Part shown: piece by piece, positions 8,992 through 18,712 of the stretch
Numbering within the stretch: position 1 is the first letter of the stretch
Layout of the letters: each line of letters starts with the position of its first letter
NCBI GenBank assembly: GCA_964445985.1
Contig: CAYUMU010000011.1
Span: 39,841 to 103,840 of the forward strand
Source: CAYUMU01 sp964445985
GTDB taxonomy: Bacteria > Planctomycetota > Planctomycetia > Pirellulales > S012-138
Direction of reading: 5' to 3'
DNA: 64,000 nucleotides
Translations under genes and position numbers: made by a program
The notes under the pieces: generated by a model
What the model saw: only the letters and a program-made list of their open reading frames with translations
Database searches by the model: none
What the model was told of the DNA's origin: nothing

Positions 8992-10704
8992 TTATAGTTC
9001 TCCGCAGGCGTGGAGGACTTCTTCCACGGTGGTGATGCCTTCGCGGACTTTGCGGAAGCCGTCGTGGCTGAGGGGGGGCATCTTGCGTTCGCGGGCCAGT
9101 TCGCGGATGCGGGTGACGGTGGCTCCCGAGGTGATGGCGTCGCGCATTTCGTCGTCGTCGAAGGTGACCAGTTCGTGAATGCCGATGCGGCCGCGGTAGC
9201 CGGTGTTGCGACAATGCCGACAGCCGGCGCCCTTGTAGAACTCCATGACCTCAAAGCCCATCCGTTCGATGGCTTTTCGCAAGTTGCGGGGCGGCTCGTA
9301 AGGTTGGCGGCATTTGGCGCAAATGCGGCGCACCAGGCGCTGGGCCAAGACCATGTTGAGGGCGGCCGAAATCAGATAGGGCTCCACGCCCATGTTGACC
9401 AGGCGGGTAACGGCCGAGCAGGCGTCGTTGGTGTGGAGCGTGCTCAGCACCAGGTGACCGGTGAGGGCGGCTTGAATGGCCGTGCGGGCCGTTTCTTCAT
9501 CGCGGATTTCGCCCACCATGATGACGTCGGGATCTTGACGCAAGAGGGTGCGGAGGGCCTTGGAAAATGTCAGACCTACTTTTTCTTGAACTTGAAACTG
9601 ATTGATCAGCGGCAAGTGATATTCGATAGGGTCTTCCACGGTGCAGACATTGTTTTCCATGCAGCTGACGGCGTTGAGGGCCGCGTAGAGCGTGGTGGAC
9701 TTGCCGCTGCCGGTGGGGCCGGTGACGAGCACGATGCCGTTGGGCGCATCGACCTTTTCGCGAAGCCTGGCGAGAATGTCTTCAGAGAAACCGAGGTCTT
9801 CGAGGTTGAGTGAAACGCTACGGGTATCGAGCACGCGCAGCACGGTTTTTTCGCCCTTGCTGGTGGGAAACGTGCTGACGCGGAGGTCGATCTTGCGGCC
9901 GTCGAGCATCACATGGATGCGTCCGTCTTGAGGCAAGCGGCGTTCGCTGATATCCATGGAGGCCATGATTTTGATGCGGCTGGTGACGGCGTTGGCCAGG
10001 TGCTTGGGCACATCGAGCGATTTATGCAGCCGACCGTCGATCCGATTGCGAACGCGCAAGCTGCGCTCGGACGGTTCGATATGAATATCGCTGGCGCCTT
10101 CCTTCACGCCGGTATAGATCATGTAGTTGACCAGCCGGATGACGGGCGATTGTCCGGCGATTTCTTCCACGTCGCCAATGTCTTCGATGGCGTCTTCGAT
10201 CAGCGTGACGTTGGCCGTTTCCGAATCTTCAATGATGTCGTCGATGACAAAGACTTTGGAATCGGGCAGATTGGTCAGCATCCGGCGGATGTCTTTGGCG
10301 GTGGACGCCACAATCTGCACTTGCAAGCCTGTCAGGCTGGCGATTTCATCAATCAGAAACAGATTCGATGGCTCAGCGACGGCAATCGTGAGCGATTTGC
10401 GAATGATATAGAGCGGCAGGATCTGATTATTTTCGATATACTCGCGCGGCAAGACATCGACGACGCGGGGGTCGCCCAGCCGAGGGTCGAGCTTGGCGAA
10501 GGGAACGCCGTAGTCGGCCGCGAGGCATTCCACGACCTGCTCTTCGGTGCATAATTGCAGATCGACGAGGATTTCGCCCAGCAGTCGGTTGTGGCCTTGG
10601 GAACCGCGCTGGGCGATGAGCGCATGCTCCAAGTCTTCGGACGTGACATAGCCACGGTCGATGAGGTAACTTCCCAGACGGTGGGGCGAGGCGTTTCCTA
10701 CCAT
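8992..10704 (-). CDS. gspE: Type II secretion/type IV pilus assembly ATPase GspE/PilB
   Basis: 570-residue cytoplasmic hexameric ATPase that powers pseudopilin assembly. The N-terminal MshEN-type domain (about residues 5-150) begins LGSYLIDRGYVTSEDLE. Walker A is GPTGSGKST (about 320-330), Walker B is IMVGEIRDEE, and a CAKC...CRHC four-cysteine zinc motif lies near residues 490-530, as in GspE and PilB. The frame extends upstream to 10794, but the ATG at 10704 has AAAAGG four bases upstream and matches the family start. It follows the STAS gene after a repeated palindrome. Confidence 0.93.
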   Translation of the reverse strand: MVGNASPHRLGSYLIDRGYVTSEDLEHALIAQRGSQGHNRLLGEILVDLQLCTEEQVVECLAADYGVPFAKLDPRLGDPRVVDVLPREYIENNQILPLYIIRKSLTIAVAEPSNLFLIDEIASLTGLQVQIVASTAKDIRRMLTNLPDSKVFVIDDIIEDSETANVTLIEDAIEDIGDVEEIAGQSPVIRLVNYMIYTGVKEGASDIHIEPSERSLRVRNRIDGRLHKSLDVPKHLANAVTSRIKIMASMDISERRLPQDGRIHVMLDGRKIDLRVSTFPTSKGEKTVLRVLDTRSVSLNLEDLGFSEDILARLREKVDAPNGIVLVTGPTGSGKSTTLYAALNAVSCMENNVCTVEDPIEYHLPLINQFQVQEKVGLTFSKALRTLLRQDPDVIMVGEIRDEETARTAIQAALTGHLVLSTLHTNDACSAVTRLVNMGVEPYLISAALNMVLAQRLVRRICAKCRQPYEPPRNLRKAIERMGFEVMEFYKGAGCRHCRNTGYRGRIGIHELVTFDDDEMRDAITSGATVTRIRELARERKMPPLSHDGFRKVREGITTVEEVLHACGEL

Positions 10705-10795
10705 GGACCTTTTCGTGTACGTGCCTAGTTTTCCGCTGCCGCGGAAGAGAACTGGATTCCCGCCGGCGGAACCTATTGAAATAGTGGGATCCATA

Positions 10796-10844
10796 CCGCC
10801 GCATCACCCCCACCCCGGCCCTCCCCCGTCGAGGAGGAGGGAGA
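10796..10844. repeat. GC-rich intergenic palindrome repeat, copy 2
   Basis: Second copy of the 8907-8955 element with a few mismatches, one arm carrying GAGGAGGAGG instead of GAGGGGGAGG. It lies between the STAS gene and gspE. Confidence 0.7.
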
Positions 10845-10849
10845 CATCT

Positions 10850-11176
10850 TTAGCGGAAGCTTTTGACGGCATCGACCACGCTGTCGAAGACTTCGAACTG
10901 TTGATCGAGCCGGGTGATCTCCAGGAGTTTGCGGTTGAGTGGGGCGTTGGTGGCCATTTTGGCGTCGCCGCCTGCTTCGCGGAGGCGGTCGGCGAGGTCG
11001 CAGATGGCCGCGAGGCCGGCGCTGTCAAAGTTTTCGGTGCTATCGAGATCGAGGACGACGCGATCTTGAGAGAGCGTGGACATGAATGCCAGGAAGCCGT
11101 CGGCCTGTTCGCTCGTGAATTCTTCTGGCGTATGAACCACGATCGTATCGGCAAAAACTTCAACGGGCAGTTTCAT
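10850..11176 (-). CDS. STAS-domain protein, anti-sigma-factor-antagonist-like
   Basis: 108 residues, essentially a bare STAS domain. The loop before helix 2 reads NFDSAGL, with the serine (residue 52) where SpoIIAA-type antagonists are phosphorylated. Such proteins act as phospho-switches by binding partner kinases or anti-sigma factors; the partner here is not visible. Its ATG overlaps the TGA of the response regulator by four bases, so the two are likely translated together. The position between the phosphorelay genes and gspE suggests control of the secretion/pilus machine, but that is inferred. Confidence 0.8.
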   Translation of the reverse strand: MKLPVEVFADTIVVHTPEEFTSEQADGFLAFMSTLSQDRVVLDLDSTENFDSAGLAAICDLADRLREAGGDAKMATNAPLNRKLLEITRLDQQFEVFDSVVDAVKSFR

Positions 11177-11556
11177 GGTTCGACCGCCACGAGCGAGGAT
11201 TGGACGAGTTCGACGACTTCGCGAGGGCTGAACGGCTTGGCCAGGATGGCTTCGATTCCCCAGCGATCGGCCAGTTCGCGGCAGGCCATTTCGTAGCCTT
11301 TGGCGGTGAGCATGACGATGGGGATGGGGGTGTGATCTTCTTCGAGCGCGCGAATGCGTTCGATCAGTTCGAAGCCGTTCATGACCGGCATTTGCAGGTC
11401 GGTGATCAGCATATCGGGCAGTTCTGCCTGGTAGATTTCCCAGCCTTGGCCGCCATCGCCGGCGCAGAGGACGCTGAAGCCTGCCTTCTTTAGTTTGAAT
11501 TCCACGGCGCGGAGAATGTGCAGTTCGTCGTCGCATATCAAAATGCGATGTGTCAT
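11173..11556 (-). CDS. Single-domain response regulator
   Basis: 127-residue CheY-like receiver with no output domain. Acidic pocket residues D9 and D10 (ICDDE), phospho-acceptor D53 (LITDLQMP), T84 (MLTAK) and K107 (AKPF) are all present, so it should be phosphorylatable. It lies 27 bp after the histidine kinase gene and overlaps the STAS gene by four bases. The likely role is to relay signal from the adjacent kinase to protein partners such as the STAS protein or pilus components. Confidence 0.9.
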   Translation of the reverse strand: MTHRILICDDELHILRAVEFKLKKAGFSVLCAGDGGQGWEIYQAELPDMLITDLQMPVMNGFELIERIRALEEDHTPIPIVMLTAKGYEMACRELADRWGIEAILAKPFSPREVVELVQSSLVAVEP

Positions 11557-11583
11557 GAGCGGGCTCCGAGGGCGGCGGAAACA

Positions 11584-13092
11584 TCAAACCAGTTCGCTAG
11601 CGGCGGGCAGTGAAACCGTAAAGGCACTTCCCTGGCCGAGAACACTTCTCAAGGAGAGTCGACCTCCGTGCATGTCTTCCACAATGGTTTTGGCGAGCGG
11701 CAGACCGAGGCCGGTGCCGGCTGCCATTTGCTGGTCTTTTTTGACTCGATAGAAGCGGTCGAAGATACGAACGCAATCGTCGGGGGAGAGACCGACGCCG
11801 GTGTCTTCGACTTCGAATTCCACTTGCCCATCGAGGTCGCGACTGCGGAGCGAGACGGTTCCGCCCGCGGGGGTGTACTTGACGGCATTGGAGAGCAGAT
11901 TGATGGCGGCTTGCAGCATCTGGTCGTGGTCGATCAGGGCGGGCAAATAGAGCGGGCTGAGCGCGGCGACCAGTTGGATGCGTTTGGCTTCGGCCGCCGG
12001 TTTGACGGTATCGAAGGCTTGCTGCAAGACGGGATTGAGCGGTTGAGCCTGCTTGCGGACCTCGACCACGCCGGACTCGATCCGCGCCAGGTTGAGGACG
12101 TTGTCGATCAAACGGTGCAGGCGGTCGGCCTGGCTGTTGATCACGCTAAGGAACTCTTCCCGCGTTTGTTCGTCGTCGGCGTCGCCATCGACGAGCAGTT
12201 CGACGTAGGCCTTGATGCTGGAGAGGGGCGTCTTCATTTCGTGGCTGACCGACGAAACGAACTCGGCATAGCGCCGCTGGGCCGCTTTTTGATCGGTGAT
12301 ATCGCGCAGGACCACCACGGCTCCCTGCGTGGTGGCGGAGGCCGAGAGGACGGCGGAATCGGATAGGGAGATCGCTTCGCGAACGCCGGCGGGGGCAAAG
12401 CTGCTGGCGGTTACTTCGTGCCAGCGGCGCCGGCCGGCGCTATCGACGAGTTCGATCTCTTCGAGACGCGTGGTGTGCGACGCGCGGCGCTGGGTTTCGT
12501 TGAGCAGGTCCAGCAATTGCTGGCATTGGGTGATGTTGCTGACCGCGCGGCGGTGAACCTGGTGGGCGTCGAAATTGAATAGCCGCTCGGCGCTGGGATT
12601 GGCCTGCAGCAGTTCGCCGTATTCGTCGACCACCAGCACGGGTTCGTGCAAGCTGGCGAGCACGGCGCTGGTTCGGTCTTGCTCGGCCGTTTGGCGGCGC
12701 AGTTGCACTTCGAGCGCAGCCCAATGGTCTTCCGACTCTTGCAGCTGCGTGGCGATTTCGTGGAGTCGGGCGGCCAAGCGTTGGGCCGCGGCGCGGCAGG
12801 GGTGGTTGGTGGGGAGCGGCACGCCGGGCGGGTGGGAGTCTTGGAAATCGGCCAGGGGCCGGTTGAGCAATCCGCCCAGGATTTGCAGGCCGTGGGTCCA
12901 TTGGTTTTGCCAGCGCGCTAACACGGTGGCGGCCGCGACGACGGCCAGCAAAGTCCAACCGAGGAACAAGCCCGACGACGTCCAGACGGAGCCGGCGCTT
13001 TGCCTGGCGGCGGTGAACCAGCAGATGGTTGCCGCCAGCGACAAGGCCAGCGAGATACCGCAGATCCAGAATTGATATCGACACTCGTTCAT
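11584..13092 (-). CDS. Membrane-bound PAS-containing sensor histidine kinase
   Basis: 502 residues. Two transmembrane helices at about residues 8-28 and 35-58 have almost no periplasmic loop between them, suggesting sensing in or near the membrane. A coiled linker is followed by a PAS domain (about 130-260), then HisKA with phospho-acceptor histidine in SSVSHEMKTPLSSIKAY, then HATPase with N box INLLSNAVKYTP, DTGVGL and GTGLGLPLAKTIVEDMHGG. All catalytic motifs look intact. The frame extends to 13164, but the MNECRYQ start places TM1 at the N-terminus. It is co-oriented with the response regulator and STAS genes. Confidence 0.88.
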   Translation of the reverse strand: MNECRYQFWICGISLALSLAATICWFTAARQSAGSVWTSSGLFLGWTLLAVVAAATVLARWQNQWTHGLQILGGLLNRPLADFQDSHPPGVPLPTNHPCRAAAQRLAARLHEIATQLQESEDHWAALEVQLRRQTAEQDRTSAVLASLHEPVLVVDEYGELLQANPSAERLFNFDAHQVHRRAVSNITQCQQLLDLLNETQRRASHTTRLEEIELVDSAGRRRWHEVTASSFAPAGVREAISLSDSAVLSASATTQGAVVVLRDITDQKAAQRRYAEFVSSVSHEMKTPLSSIKAYVELLVDGDADDEQTREEFLSVINSQADRLHRLIDNVLNLARIESGVVEVRKQAQPLNPVLQQAFDTVKPAAEAKRIQLVAALSPLYLPALIDHDQMLQAAINLLSNAVKYTPAGGTVSLRSRDLDGQVEFEVEDTGVGLSPDDCVRIFDRFYRVKKDQQMAAGTGLGLPLAKTIVEDMHGGRLSLRSVLGQGSAFTVSLPAASELV

Positions 13093-13311
13093 GGCATTTT
13101 CACTGTCCGCCGAACCCTCCCGGCCAACCGCGACGACAAGCTTGCGGCGCCTGGCTGGCGGCAATGCTTAACGCTGGTTGGATTCCCGCGGGCGCGATCC
13201 GGTTCGAGCAACAGCGCAGGGCCGTGGGGCAAGTCATTCGCCGCGCACATGCTCAAAACCGAGCGATGGAGAGACAGCGCTGCATTGCCAGGAACGTGTG
13301 TGTTTTGGCGA

Positions 13312-15147
13312 CTAGCGCGTCTCTGCAAAGCGGGGATCGAGTTGTGCCGCGCGCTGCAAGTACTTGGCGGCCTCGCGCTGTTTCCCGAGTTTGTGTAACG
13401 TGGAGCCCAATAAAAAGTAGGACAAGGCAGAGGTGTTGTCCAAAGAAAGCGCCTGCTCCAGGGTTTCTTGGGCGGCGGAATAGTCGCCCGTGCGGTAATA
13501 AGCGGTGCCCAAGGTGCGGAAGACGCGGGCTGTAACGATTTCGCGGCGCGTGGCGGGTTCCAGGATTTCGATGGCGAGTGCCGTTTGGCCGCGATGGAGG
13601 GCTTCGACGGCCACTTCGATTTCGGCGGATTCACGATCGGGAGCAGCCGCGGTGGCCTCCGCGGCCTGTTGCAGCCGTTCCACGCCGGTGCTAATTGCAC
13701 CCGAGTTGAACGCCTGTTGGGCCTGGTCCAGGAGCTCCGCATGGGGCGAGGGGTGGGCGTTTTGACTCGCCGCGTTTTGGCTCGCCGAGTCTGTCCGCCG
13801 CAACGTCGGTTGGCCGGCGCCTAACTGCAGCCGCAGCGGCGGAGCGGGGGATTGTTTGGCGTTCAAGGGGCTGGTGGCGTTGTTGCCTGCCGGTTGCGGA
13901 GCGTTTTGAGCCGGTTCAGGATTCGACTGTGATTCGAGTTCGGCCGACACGGTTCGATGGGAACTGCAGACGCTGCAATTGCGAGGTTTGCTGGCGTTTT
14001 TGCCGGTGGCGAGCGGTTGTGGGGCGCGATCGCGGATTTGCGAGATCTCTTGAAAGAGTTCGGCGCCTTCCCGCAGGTCGGCGGTGGCCGGGGATGCCGT
14101 GGCCAGCCGCTGGGGTTCGCGGTGGGGCGAGTTGGTGAGGAGGGGTTCGGGTTCGGCGGCCGGGGCAGCGGTTGTGGCGGTATTCAATTCCGCATATTTG
14201 GCGGCGCCAATGGAGGTGCTCGCCGACTCGAGATCTTCGCCGTAGTAAGACTGCCGCACGTTGTCGTCGCGCAGGGCCTCGATCGGTTCTGGCTTGTCGT
14301 TGGCAGAGGGCCTGGCAGCCAGCTTGGGGTCGCCGGGTTGTTCTGCCAACTGTTCCAAGCTGGCTTTGTTGTCTTGTTGCGAAGCGTTGAGCGTGAATTG
14401 ATACAGGTCGTCGTTGGGCTGAAGGTCGGCCGCCTCTTGGTAGAAGGCGAGGGCTTCGGACTCGCGGCCGGTGGCGGAGAGCAGCATGCCCAGGGTATGG
14501 CAGGCCCTGGCGTCGCCGGGGTTGGTGCGACAAAGCTGTTCCATGCGGGGAACCGCGTGTTCGGCGAGGTCTTGCAGCAAGCACCATTCGGCAAAGAGGA
14601 GAATGGCGTCTCGGTGCTGGGCATTGTTCGCGAGTGCCTGATCCAAATGGAATTTGGCGCCCGCGACGTCGCCCTGTTGCCAGCAGGCCAGCGCGGCCTG
14701 ATAGCGGGCGTTGGCAGTCTGCGGATGTCGAGGGTTGCTGGCGTTGGACGCCGGGAATGCGGCGTGGCGCCGCATGGCATCGAGATCGGACGTGGCGACG
14801 CGCGAGGTATCGGCGGCCGGGCCGGTCAATTGCCTGGCGGCATTGGCCACGGCCTGTTCGCGAGAGGCATGCACGGGGAGCGAGCCGGTGGCGGCTTCGC
14901 GGCCTCCCCAGCGCGAGGCGCCGGCATCGACCGCGCTATTGGCCACGGCGTAGGATTTCACGCCATTGGCCTGACCGGGCTTGAGCGCGCCCCAGCCGCC
15001 CATGGCCGCGGTTCTTGTGGCGACGCTTTGTTTCACATCGACGGGGCCGGCAGTCTGGCCGGGGCCGTTCCAGGGTGGCGCGGCGCAACCGCAAACCAGC
15101 AGCACGAAGGGCAAGCCTACCAGCAAATCGCAGGTTCGTTTGTTCAT
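13312..15147 (-). CDS. TPR-repeat lipoprotein of the secretion/pilus locus
   Basis: 611 residues starting with a signal peptide and a plausible lipobox ending LLVCGC (about residue 21). A tetratricopeptide block lies at about residues 145-255 (KFHLDQALANNAQHRDAIL, then ACHTLGMLLSATGRESEAL). A long Ala/Pro/Gln-rich low-complexity linker follows, then a second TPR block near 480-610. Its ATG overlaps the secretin stop by four bases, so it is translationally coupled to the secretin. A PilF/PilW-like pilotin role for secretin assembly is reasonable; direct homology was not established. Confidence 0.75.
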   Translation of the reverse strand: MNKRTCDLLVGLPFVLLVCGCAAPPWNGPGQTAGPVDVKQSVATRTAAMGGWGALKPGQANGVKSYAVANSAVDAGASRWGGREAATGSLPVHASREQAVANAARQLTGPAADTSRVATSDLDAMRRHAAFPASNASNPRHPQTANARYQAALACWQQGDVAGAKFHLDQALANNAQHRDAILLFAEWCLLQDLAEHAVPRMEQLCRTNPGDARACHTLGMLLSATGRESEALAFYQEAADLQPNDDLYQFTLNASQQDNKASLEQLAEQPGDPKLAARPSANDKPEPIEALRDDNVRQSYYGEDLESASTSIGAAKYAELNTATTAAPAAEPEPLLTNSPHREPQRLATASPATADLREGAELFQEISQIRDRAPQPLATGKNASKPRNCSVCSSHRTVSAELESQSNPEPAQNAPQPAGNNATSPLNAKQSPAPPLRLQLGAGQPTLRRTDSASQNAASQNAHPSPHAELLDQAQQAFNSGAISTGVERLQQAAEATAAAPDRESAEIEVAVEALHRGQTALAIEILEPATRREIVTARVFRTLGTAYYRTGDYSAAQETLEQALSLDNTSALSYFLLGSTLHKLGKQREAAKYLQRAAQLDPRFAETR

Positions 15148-17708
15148 GGTTCTCTCCCTGGCCGCACTATGGGCCGGCTGTAGCCCGACACCCCTGGATC
15201 ACGCGGATGAGGCAAAACGGTTGATTGAGGGCGCTCACTTAGCTCATTGAGCAACCAAGGGGGTACGTCTTGTTGGTCGAGCGAATCGACGGGCACGATG
15301 GTTCCTGGCTCCATGGCCAGGGGGCCTTGCAGGCCCACCGCTCCGGCCTGGGCCGCATCGGCCGGCACGCCCGCGGCCATGTTGGCCCGCAGTTCGATGG
15401 CGGCTCGGCTGCTGGGGTTGATTTCGAGCGAGAGTTGAATGTAGCGCCAGGCCCGCTCTCGATCGCCCTGCTGGTAGGCTTGTTTGGCCAGGCGATAATA
15501 CTTTTCGCCCAGGTAATTGCGGGTGAAGTGGCTCATTTGATCGGCCTGGTTTTGATGGCGGCGATGGAAATCGCAGGCCGCCTGATCGCCTTCGATGTTC
15601 ATCTCGGGTTCGGTGACGATTCGCGGCGTTAGCAGCACCACAATTTCGCGGCGTTGGGTTTGCTCGGCGGTCGTCTGAAAGAACTTGCCCAGCAGCGGCA
15701 GGCTGCCCAGCAGGGGAACCTGTTTGGTGTCGGTCTTGAGGTCTTCGCGCATCAGGCCGCCGATGATGACGGTGGCGCCGTCGCGGACCATCACGTTGGA
15801 GGTGACTTTGGTGACGTCTTTGTCGGGCAGGGTGAAGCCGGCCTCGACGCGAACGCGGCCGGTGGAGAGTTCGGGGTGCACTTCCATGCGGATCAGGCCG
15901 TCGGGCGAGATGAAGGGTCGCAGGCGGAGCTGGGTGCCGACTTCCAAGAATTCCACGCTTTGGGTGGCCGTGGTTTCGGTGACGGTGGTGTTCACGTAGC
16001 CCAACTGGGCGCCGATGAGAATCTCGGCGCGCTGCTTGTTGAGCACCATCACGCGGGGCGAGGCAATCACGCTGGTATCGCCGATGGTTTCGAGGCATTT
16101 GACGAACGAGCCCATGTTGCTGTCGAGAAAGGCGAACTTGAGTCCGCCGTTTTCGTAGTTCACGCCGTCCAAGCTGGTGATCGGGGCTCCCACGCCCAGG
16201 CGAATGGTGCCCTGGTTGCGGAGGAACTCGAAATCGACGCCGCACTCATGTTTGTCGTCGAGGACCACGCTGAGAATCATGGCTTCGATGGCCACCTGCA
16301 TGGGGCGGCGATCGAGTTCGCGCATGACCTGGTCGATTTCGGCGAGCACGGTCACGCGGTCTTGAACCAGCACGGCCTCGCCTTCGGCCAGGTTGTCGCC
16401 GCCGGCTTCGCTATCGTTGGGGGCGATGCCCTGCTTGGCGGGCGTGGTGACGCTGATGCGGCCAATGCTGGGCGTGAGTAGCGGCGTGATCAGCAGTTGC
16501 AGTTCGTAAGCGGTGATGTAGCTGGGGCGATAAACCCTGGTTTCGATGGCGTCGTTGGATTGTTCGATTTCGAGAAAATCCGCGGGCGTGCCAACGTAAA
16601 TGAAGTTGTTTTCGCGGCGGGCAATGTAGCCGGTCGAGCGGAGGATGGCGTTGAGGGCCGCATCGACGGTCACCCGGTTGAGGGCGACGGAGACTTGCCC
16701 CATCACACTTTTGGTGGTGACAATGTTCACGCCGGCTTGCTCGCCGAGCATGGTGAGCACGTCTCGCAAGTCTTCGTTCCGGGCGAAGATTTCCATATGC
16801 TCGTCCCGCGGCCGCACCGGAGCGGCCGTGCCTGGCGCTAGCTCGTCGGAGCGGCGCATCCGCAAGCTTTCGGCGGGGAGCGGGCCGTGGGGCGCCGCGC
16901 CGTTCGGATTGGCCGGCGGCGGATATTGAGCCGCGGGATCGGGCAGCGCGGGGTTGGCCGGCGCATGAGCGGGCGGCGGCAGATCGGGCTGGATGCGCTC
17001 GCCGGACGAACGATCGGGCTCGCTGAAGTTGGGCCGGGGGCGAATTTCTTGCGCCAGGTTTGCGCTGGCGAAACCGACGGTCGATCGCGCCGGGGTGTTC
17101 GCCGCTGCCAGCGGAGCGGCGTGGGCCGCCAACTGCACCGGCGACTCTTGCCAGAGTTGGCCCACCCGGTTGACAAATCGCTCGGCGAGTTGGTCGCCCA
17201 AGGCGTTCATGTCGGTGTGGTGGGGCAGGTGTTGGCGAGAAGGGGACGGCTCGCGAGCACTACCCTGGTTGCTGGCATCGCCTGGCAGGTGCGAATGGTT
17301 GAGCAGCGGCGCGCTGTCTTGCAAGGCCGGATCGAGCAGCAACGGAGCGGACGGCGCTTCGGGCTCGTGATCGGGATGCACTGGCAAGGCGCGGGCTTGC
17401 ACTTGCAGGGGATTGTCGGCGGACGGCTGCGAATGGACGCCGAGCGGAGTGCTGGCCGAGGCAGGTTGCGCGCCTCGATCGGCTGCCAGGGCATTGTTTG
17501 TGGCGACGCCGTTTCTGGAGTTGCCATTTATGGCGGTGCCCTGCTCGGGGCCAGCGACCTGGCTGCCGGTTAGCGAGTGCGTGGCATCGCTGCTGGCCGA
17601 GAGCGCTGCTTCTTGGGTGGAGCTGAGCTCGGCCGAGACATACACGGCAAGCGCGGCGCCGCCCAAGCAGCAGACCAGGAACATGAAGATTTTAGCGAAG
17701 CGAGCCAT
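15144..17708 (-). CDS. Secretin, GspD/PilQ-like outer-membrane channel
   Basis: 854 residues. A signal peptide (about 1-26) is followed by about 270 residues of Ala/Pro-rich low-complexity linker. An STN/N0-like domain (about 305-375) and NolW-type modules come next, with QVAIEAMILSVVL at about 470-485. The secretin barrel domain (about 560-735) contains VIIGGLMRED and VPLLGSLPLLGKFF, the canonical secretin signature. The last 110 residues carry a TPR-like helical pair. The long linker and TPR tail exceed a standard GspD (about 650). It would form the outer-membrane exit pore of the machine coded by the neighbouring genes. Confidence 0.92.
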   Translation of the reverse strand: MARFAKIFMFLVCCLGGAALAVYVSAELSSTQEAALSASSDATHSLTGSQVAGPEQGTAINGNSRNGVATNNALAADRGAQPASASTPLGVHSQPSADNPLQVQARALPVHPDHEPEAPSAPLLLDPALQDSAPLLNHSHLPGDASNQGSAREPSPSRQHLPHHTDMNALGDQLAERFVNRVGQLWQESPVQLAAHAAPLAAANTPARSTVGFASANLAQEIRPRPNFSEPDRSSGERIQPDLPPPAHAPANPALPDPAAQYPPPANPNGAAPHGPLPAESLRMRRSDELAPGTAAPVRPRDEHMEIFARNEDLRDVLTMLGEQAGVNIVTTKSVMGQVSVALNRVTVDAALNAILRSTGYIARRENNFIYVGTPADFLEIEQSNDAIETRVYRPSYITAYELQLLITPLLTPSIGRISVTTPAKQGIAPNDSEAGGDNLAEGEAVLVQDRVTVLAEIDQVMRELDRRPMQVAIEAMILSVVLDDKHECGVDFEFLRNQGTIRLGVGAPITSLDGVNYENGGLKFAFLDSNMGSFVKCLETIGDTSVIASPRVMVLNKQRAEILIGAQLGYVNTTVTETTATQSVEFLEVGTQLRLRPFISPDGLIRMEVHPELSTGRVRVEAGFTLPDKDVTKVTSNVMVRDGATVIIGGLMREDLKTDTKQVPLLGSLPLLGKFFQTTAEQTQRREIVVLLTPRIVTEPEMNIEGDQAACDFHRRHQNQADQMSHFTRNYLGEKYYRLAKQAYQQGDRERAWRYIQLSLEINPSSRAAIELRANMAAGVPADAAQAGAVGLQGPLAMEPGTIVPVDSLDQQDVPPWLLNELSERPQSTVLPHPRDPGVSGYSRPIVRPGREP

Positions 17709-17848
17709 GAATCATCCGTGAAACGCGGCGGTCGGGGGCGGCTACTTAAAGGGCGACAAGGATCGGCTGCCCGAGTTTAGATTTGGATTCGAATGGTTTG
17801 TGACGCTGGTTGGGTACTCGCCGTGCGCTGGGTACTCGCCTTGTGCTG

Positions 17849-17961
17849 GGTTCCCGCCCCCGTCGTCACGAGGGCAGGCTCCGCGCGGGAATGACGGTTT
17901 TTGGGACTGGGTTCCCGCCTGCGCGGGAATGACGGGAAGTAAATGCGAGCGGGAATGACGG
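17849..17961. repeat. Cluster of TTCCCGC...GCGGGAATGACGG palindromic repeats
   Basis: Three units: a long form at 17849-17897 (TTCCCGCCCCCGT, then TCACGAGGGCAGGCTC, then GCGGGAATGACGG), a short palindrome at 17910-17935, and a 3' half at 17946-17961. Related copies lie at 19300-19324, 20339-20384 and 20402-20426. They behave like REP elements dispersed between the pilus genes. Confidence 0.75.
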
Positions 17962-17962
17962 A

Positions 17963-18664
17963 TCAGGGTTGCTGAGGGCGAATCTCCAGTTGCGAGCTAC
18001 CGATGCGGCGGCGGAACGGCTGTTCGAATAGTTGCTGGTCGGATGCTCTTCGCACCACGATCCGGTCGCGTTCGATTTGCAGCAGCAGGTAGGCGACTTC
18101 TCCCTGGTAAATGGTGTCGCCCGCCTGATAGGGCCGGCCACCGATCAGGGCGGTGCGCTGCGAGGGTCCGATCGCGATGCTGGTCAGCGGCAACTGAAGT
18201 TTTTCGGGCGGCAAGGCAGCCGCGGCGGCGGCCGCGGCTTGCTGTGCTCGCTCGTGGTCGGTTTCGTCTACCACCGGGGGCGCCTCCACGGGCGGTTCGG
18301 GGGGCAATACGGGCTGAAAGGGATTTCGCGTGACCACCAAGGCGGCCGCGGGACGCATGCGTTGATCTTGCTCGATCCAACTCAGCACATGGCGCCACGA
18401 CGATTGCCGGGACGCCGGGGCGGCCGCGGTCGGCGGAACCGTGGAGCCCTGGCTTGGCTGCTGAGGGATGGAAATTGCCGAGGTCACTTGCAATCCTTGG
18501 GGCGACACCGCTTGGGTTTTGTCTTTGGAGTTTTTGTTCAGCATGCCGGTCAGCAGCGGAGCCCAGTACCAAAGGGCAACGCCAGCCAGCAGTGCCAGCA
18601 AGGCGGCCTTCTTGGGCGAGCGGCGCATTTCGCTGATTAAGCGTTGTGACAGGTTAGCCGACAT
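17963..18664 (-). CDS. Inner-membrane pilus/secretion alignment protein, PilP/GspC-like
   Basis: 233 residues with a short cytoplasmic N-terminus, one transmembrane helix (about residues 19-37, ALLALLAGVALWYWAPLL) and a periplasmic region. The C-terminal domain (about 165-233) reads like a GspC/PilP beta-sandwich: ALIGGRPYQAGDTI, then VAYLLLQIERDRIVVRR. In these families this domain links the inner-membrane platform to the secretin, which is the next gene downstream here. Similarity is by pattern and position rather than a clear signature. It lies 48 bp after the PilO-like gene. Confidence 0.6.
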   Translation of the reverse strand: MSANLSQRLISEMRRSPKKAALLALLAGVALWYWAPLLTGMLNKNSKDKTQAVSPQGLQVTSAISIPQQPSQGSTVPPTAAAPASRQSSWRHVLSWIEQDQRMRPAAALVVTRNPFQPVLPPEPPVEAPPVVDETDHERAQQAAAAAAAALPPEKLQLPLTSIAIGPSQRTALIGGRPYQAGDTIYQGEVAYLLLQIERDRIVVRRASDQQLFEQPFRRRIGSSQLEIRPQQP

Positions 18665-18712
18665 GGTGTTATCTTCCGGCTCCGTAGTTATCGGACGAAC
18701 GACTAGGTTTAC

